A program made the translations under genes and the position numbers. 64,000 nucleotides of DNA from Rikenellaceae bacterium. Lineage in GTDB: Bacteria; Bacteroidota; Bacteroidia; Bacteroidales; Rikenellaceae. The DNA lies in assembly GCA_015060105.1 (NCBI GenBank), contig SUZD01000007.1:1-64000 (forward strand), read 5' to 3'. Positions 61,308 through 64,000 of this stretch are shown here, piece after piece; within the stretch, counting starts at the first letter, position 1, and each line of letters opens with the position of its first letter. The notes beneath the pieces were generated by a model. The model was not told the DNA's origin. It made no database searches and saw nothing but the letters and a program-made list of their open reading frames with translations.

Positions 61308-61610
61308 TTATTTCACTTTTTTAGCCACACTCATAAAACAAACAGCACTACCTTTATCTACAGCCATATCTGCATCTGTAGCATTTGCGATGATTGATGC
61401 CGTTTGAGTTATTACATCAGCATCTATGCCATCAAAACTCCAATGCTCTAATAATTCTGCTATCTCATTAAAACTATTATCACATTGGGCCAGTTCAACC
61501 TTGTGCTTATCAATAATTTCGACCCACTTCTGTTGGATATCTTGTGGGATACATCCATTCGCACCGAATTTATCGGAACAAAAAGACTCTAATAAACTTT
61601 TAACATTCAT
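61308..61610 (-). CDS. Hypothetical protein
   Basis: ORF MNVKSLLESFCSDKFGANGCIPQDIQQKWVEIIDKHKVELAQCDNSFNEIAELLEHWSFDG..., directly downstream of the 61624 gene. Confidence 0.6.
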   Translation of the reverse strand: MNVKSLLESFCSDKFGANGCIPQDIQQKWVEIIDKHKVELAQCDNSFNEIAELLEHWSFDGIDADVITQTASIIANATDADMAVDKGSAVCFMSVAKKVK

Positions 61611-61623
61611 AGGATTGGATTGT

Positions 61624-61896
61624 TTATTGTACAATATAGCGATGATTTCCAAACTCTAACTCTTTTATTTTCTGTATATTCACTTCGCGCCTTCCATCAT
61701 CGCAAGTTATGAAAAAGTGTGTTGGACGAGCATTCTTCATATTAAATAGTACCAAAACCTTTTCTGGTAATACAACTCCTTTATAAATGTTGCCATCATT
61801 CATCACAACTTCAATATTATTTATAAATTCCTCGTTGTCATACCACCTATCTATGACGTTATAAAGCTCCATGATATTTATAATCTGTTCTTTCAT
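61624..61896 (-). CDS. Hypothetical small protein
   Basis: ORF MKEQIINIMELYNVIDRWYDNEEFINNIEVVMNDGNIYKGVVLPEKVLVLFNMKNARPTHFFITCDDGRREVN. Confidence 0.6.
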   Translation of the reverse strand: MKEQIINIMELYNVIDRWYDNEEFINNIEVVMNDGNIYKGVVLPEKVLVLFNMKNARPTHFFITCDDGRREVNIQKIKELEFGNHRYIVQ

Positions 61897-61907
61897 CTTC
61901 TATTTTT

Positions 61908-63512
61908 TTATTCAAAATCATAAGGTCTAATGCGTGATTCATACTTATACCAATTCTGCTGATTGTAACCATCAGTCGTTGAATTATATTTTATATATTC
62001 TTCATACGAGGAACGAGGTACATAGACACATACTACATAATAGCTTCCTAAATAAAATGTAGAGTGTATTGCAGGAGGTGTCGTAGGCTTACAATATATA
62101 CTTTCCAAATAACTACAGTTATCGAATGCCGAAATTCCAATCTTCGTAACGCTCTCGGGAATAGTGATGCTTGTCAGCGAGCGGCAACCATCGAATGCAT
62201 AACTTCCAATCTCAGTAACGCCTTCGGGAATAGTATATTCTGTAGCTCCACAACCGATAGCAAATGAGTTAAGTGTGCCATCTATAATAAGACATCTACC
62301 ATCCTCTGATGCAAACTCACCATAAAACGCTTTCAGGCTGCTACAACCAGAGAATGCAGACTCTCCAATCTCAGTAACGCCATTACCAATGGTTACATTT
62401 GTCAGCGAGGTGCAACCATCGAATGCATAACCTCCAATCTCAGTAACGCCTTCGGGAATAGTATATTCTGTAGCTCCACAACCGATAGCAAATGAGTTAA
62501 GTGTGCCATCTATAATAAGACATCTACCATCCTCTGATGCAAACTCACCATAAAACGCTTTCAGGCTGCTACAACCAGAGAATGCAGACTCTCCAATCTC
62601 AGTAACGCTATTGCCAATGGTTACATTTGTCAGCGAGGAGCAACCCTCGAATGCAGATTCTCCAATCTCAGTAACGCCATTGCCAATGGTTACATTTGTC
62701 AGCGAGGTGCAACCCCCGAATGCATACCATCCAATCTTCGTAACGCCATCTGGAATAGTTATATTTGTCAGCGAGCGGCAATCATAGAATGCATAATTTC
62801 CAATCTCAGTAACGCCCTCGGGAATAGTGATGCTTGTCAGCGAGCTGCAATGATGGAATGCCCAATCTCCAATCGAAGTAACGCTATCGGGAATAGTGAT
62901 GCTTGTCAGCGAGGTGCAATATGCGAATGCATAACTTCCAATCGAAACAACACCCTCGGGAATGATAATTCTTGTTAGGTTGCTGCACGAACTAAATACA
63001 GACCTTCCAATCTCTATAATACTTCCGTGAATAACCAACATACCTTGCCCGTTTTCATAGGTATTAGAAGTATAGGATAAGTTTTGGGGATCTACGACTT
63101 TGCCATCAGTGGTGGTGTAACGTATAACATAATCCATAAGATTTTGCTTCACCACTAACTTAATAGTTTTGTCTGCACAACGGAGCCAGAAAGTAGCCTC
63201 GCGGTCATCGTAAGTTACATCTGCCGAGAAGGTCACCTTTAGTCCATCTTCATTTGCCTCGCCACTTGTTACGGAAGGTGTACACCAATCACTTGTACCC
63301 GAAATCACCCAAGCATAGTTGCTATATACGATAACATCTACACTGCCACCATAAGGCAATATCGAGATCTCCTGCTTATTGACCTCGAAAAAGATTTCAT
63401 TGGGTTGTTCGGTATTAGGGGTGTCATTCGGTTTTGGTGGTTCTTCAACGCCCGTTTCGCAAGAGGTAAAAAGCACTCCTACCGCTGCCAATAAAAGAAA
63501 TAGTTTTTTCAT
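61908..63512 (-). CDS. BspA-type leucine-rich-repeat lipoprotein with N-terminal BACON-like domain
   Basis: Lipobox VLFTSCETG; BACON-like NKQEISILPYGGSVDVIVYSNYAWVISGTSDWCTPS; repeated GVTEIGxYAFxGCxSLTxITIPxxVT LRR_5 units. Confidence 0.93.
   Translation of the reverse strand: MKKLFLLLAAVGVLFTSCETGVEEPPKPNDTPNTEQPNEIFFEVNKQEISILPYGGSVDVIVYSNYAWVISGTSDWCTPSVTSGEANEDGLKVTFSADVTYDDREATFWLRCADKTIKLVVKQNLMDYVIRYTTTDGKVVDPQNLSYTSNTYENGQGMLVIHGSIIEIGRSVFSSCSNLTRIIIPEGVVSIGSYAFAYCTSLTSITIPDSVTSIGDWAFHHCSSLTSITIPEGVTEIGNYAFYDCRSLTNITIPDGVTKIGWYAFGGCTSLTNVTIGNGVTEIGESAFEGCSSLTNVTIGNSVTEIGESAFSGCSSLKAFYGEFASEDGRCLIIDGTLNSFAIGCGATEYTIPEGVTEIGGYAFDGCTSLTNVTIGNGVTEIGESAFSGCSSLKAFYGEFASEDGRCLIIDGTLNSFAIGCGATEYTIPEGVTEIGSYAFDGCRSLTSITIPESVTKIGISAFDNCSYLESIYCKPTTPPAIHSTFYLGSYYVVCVYVPRSSYEEYIKYNSTTDGYNQQNWYKYESRIRPYDFE
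62177..62632 (-). repeat. Two nearly identical 228-bp direct repeats inside the LRR gene
   Basis: Segment with cttcgggaatagtatattctgtagctccacaaccgatagcaaatgagttaagtgtgccatctataataagacatctaccatcctctgatgc occurs at about 62222 and 62450 (offset 228 bp, 76 codons). Confidence 0.9.
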
Positions 63513-63559
63513 AGTAATTATAATTTTGAGCTAATTTTGTTTCCAAATCAAATTACCAT

Positions 63560-63608
63560 ATCATCTCCGCTATGGTGGGGCTATTAAAAAAGAAAGTGTG
63601 GAGATGAT
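63560..63608. other. Inverted repeat atcatctcc...ggagatgat upstream of LRR gene
   Basis: 9-bp arms at 63560-63568 and 63600-63608. Confidence 0.5.
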
Positions 63609-64000
63609 TTTCGTCTATCTGTTGAAGGTTGTGGCGAACCCGAATCTAAATAAACGATACAATGCCCCACACTTGGATAGTATGGGGTATATGCACAAAT
63701 AGTGCATAGCCACATAGCTACACAAGAAATGAGTGCTATTCGTCATCCTTAGATTCAAAGAAAATTGCCACATTTTCAACAAGGAAGTGCGAAAACACTT
63801 TCGTATGTAATCGTCGGACTATCTGCCCGACACCACAAAATTAAAAAATGTTTCGCAAACGAACAACACCCACAGGGACATTGTTTTGGCACAAGAAAAA
63901 ACGAACCAAAGGACATGGCAACAAAATGCACTGAAATAAAAAGCGTTTTTATCCAACCGTCCCCGCATTAGTGAGTTATATCGTCTTTATACCTAAAAAT

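Noticed and set aside
63765-63971. 68-aa forward ORF near the window end
   Set aside because: No recognisable motif, low-quality composition and no promoter; left unannotated.
1-64000. Search for CRISPR arrays, rRNA, IS transposases, phage structural genes or known defence operons
   Set aside because: No repeat-spacer pattern, rRNA segment, intact transposase or phage structural protein recognised; only the resolvase remnant indicates mobility.

Overview
This 64 kb window looks like a chromosome segment of a gut-type Bacteroidales (Bacteroidota). The support is TAnnTTTG-type promoters, DUF4290 and histone-H1-like small proteins, outer-membrane beta-barrel and BspA/LRR lipoproteins, and methylmalonyl-CoA mutase mutA-mutB. 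Most of it is housekeeping: carB (partial), thiL, aroQ, glgB, rpsU, ubiD-like, mutAB, a cobalamin adenosyltransferase, guaA, pheT, SOD, folA-thyA-lpxH, galE, leuBA and two tRNA-Leu genes. Less ordinary parts are: (i) a secreted alpha-galactosidase (GH36) / beta-L-arabinofuranosidase (GH127) / dipeptidyl-peptidase IV cluster that could act on plant hydroxyproline-rich glycoproteins; (ii) a guaA whose glutaminase domain appears shrunken and to lack the catalytic Cys motif; (iii) an AT-rich accessory patch (about 9.3-12.76 kb) ending at tRNA-Leu(UAG), with a decayed serine recombinase, an XRE regulator and an unusual zinc-ribbon/coiled-coil/tail-anchored protein with a partner gene; (iv) a core-deleted SAM-methyltransferase-like protein; (v) a sigma-54-type activator with a degenerate receiver and no apparent C-terminal HTH; (vi) a BspA-like LRR lipoprotein with a recent 228-bp internal duplication. 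No CRISPR array, rRNA or intact mobile element was seen. All calls come from reading the sequence and from family memory; no searches were run.
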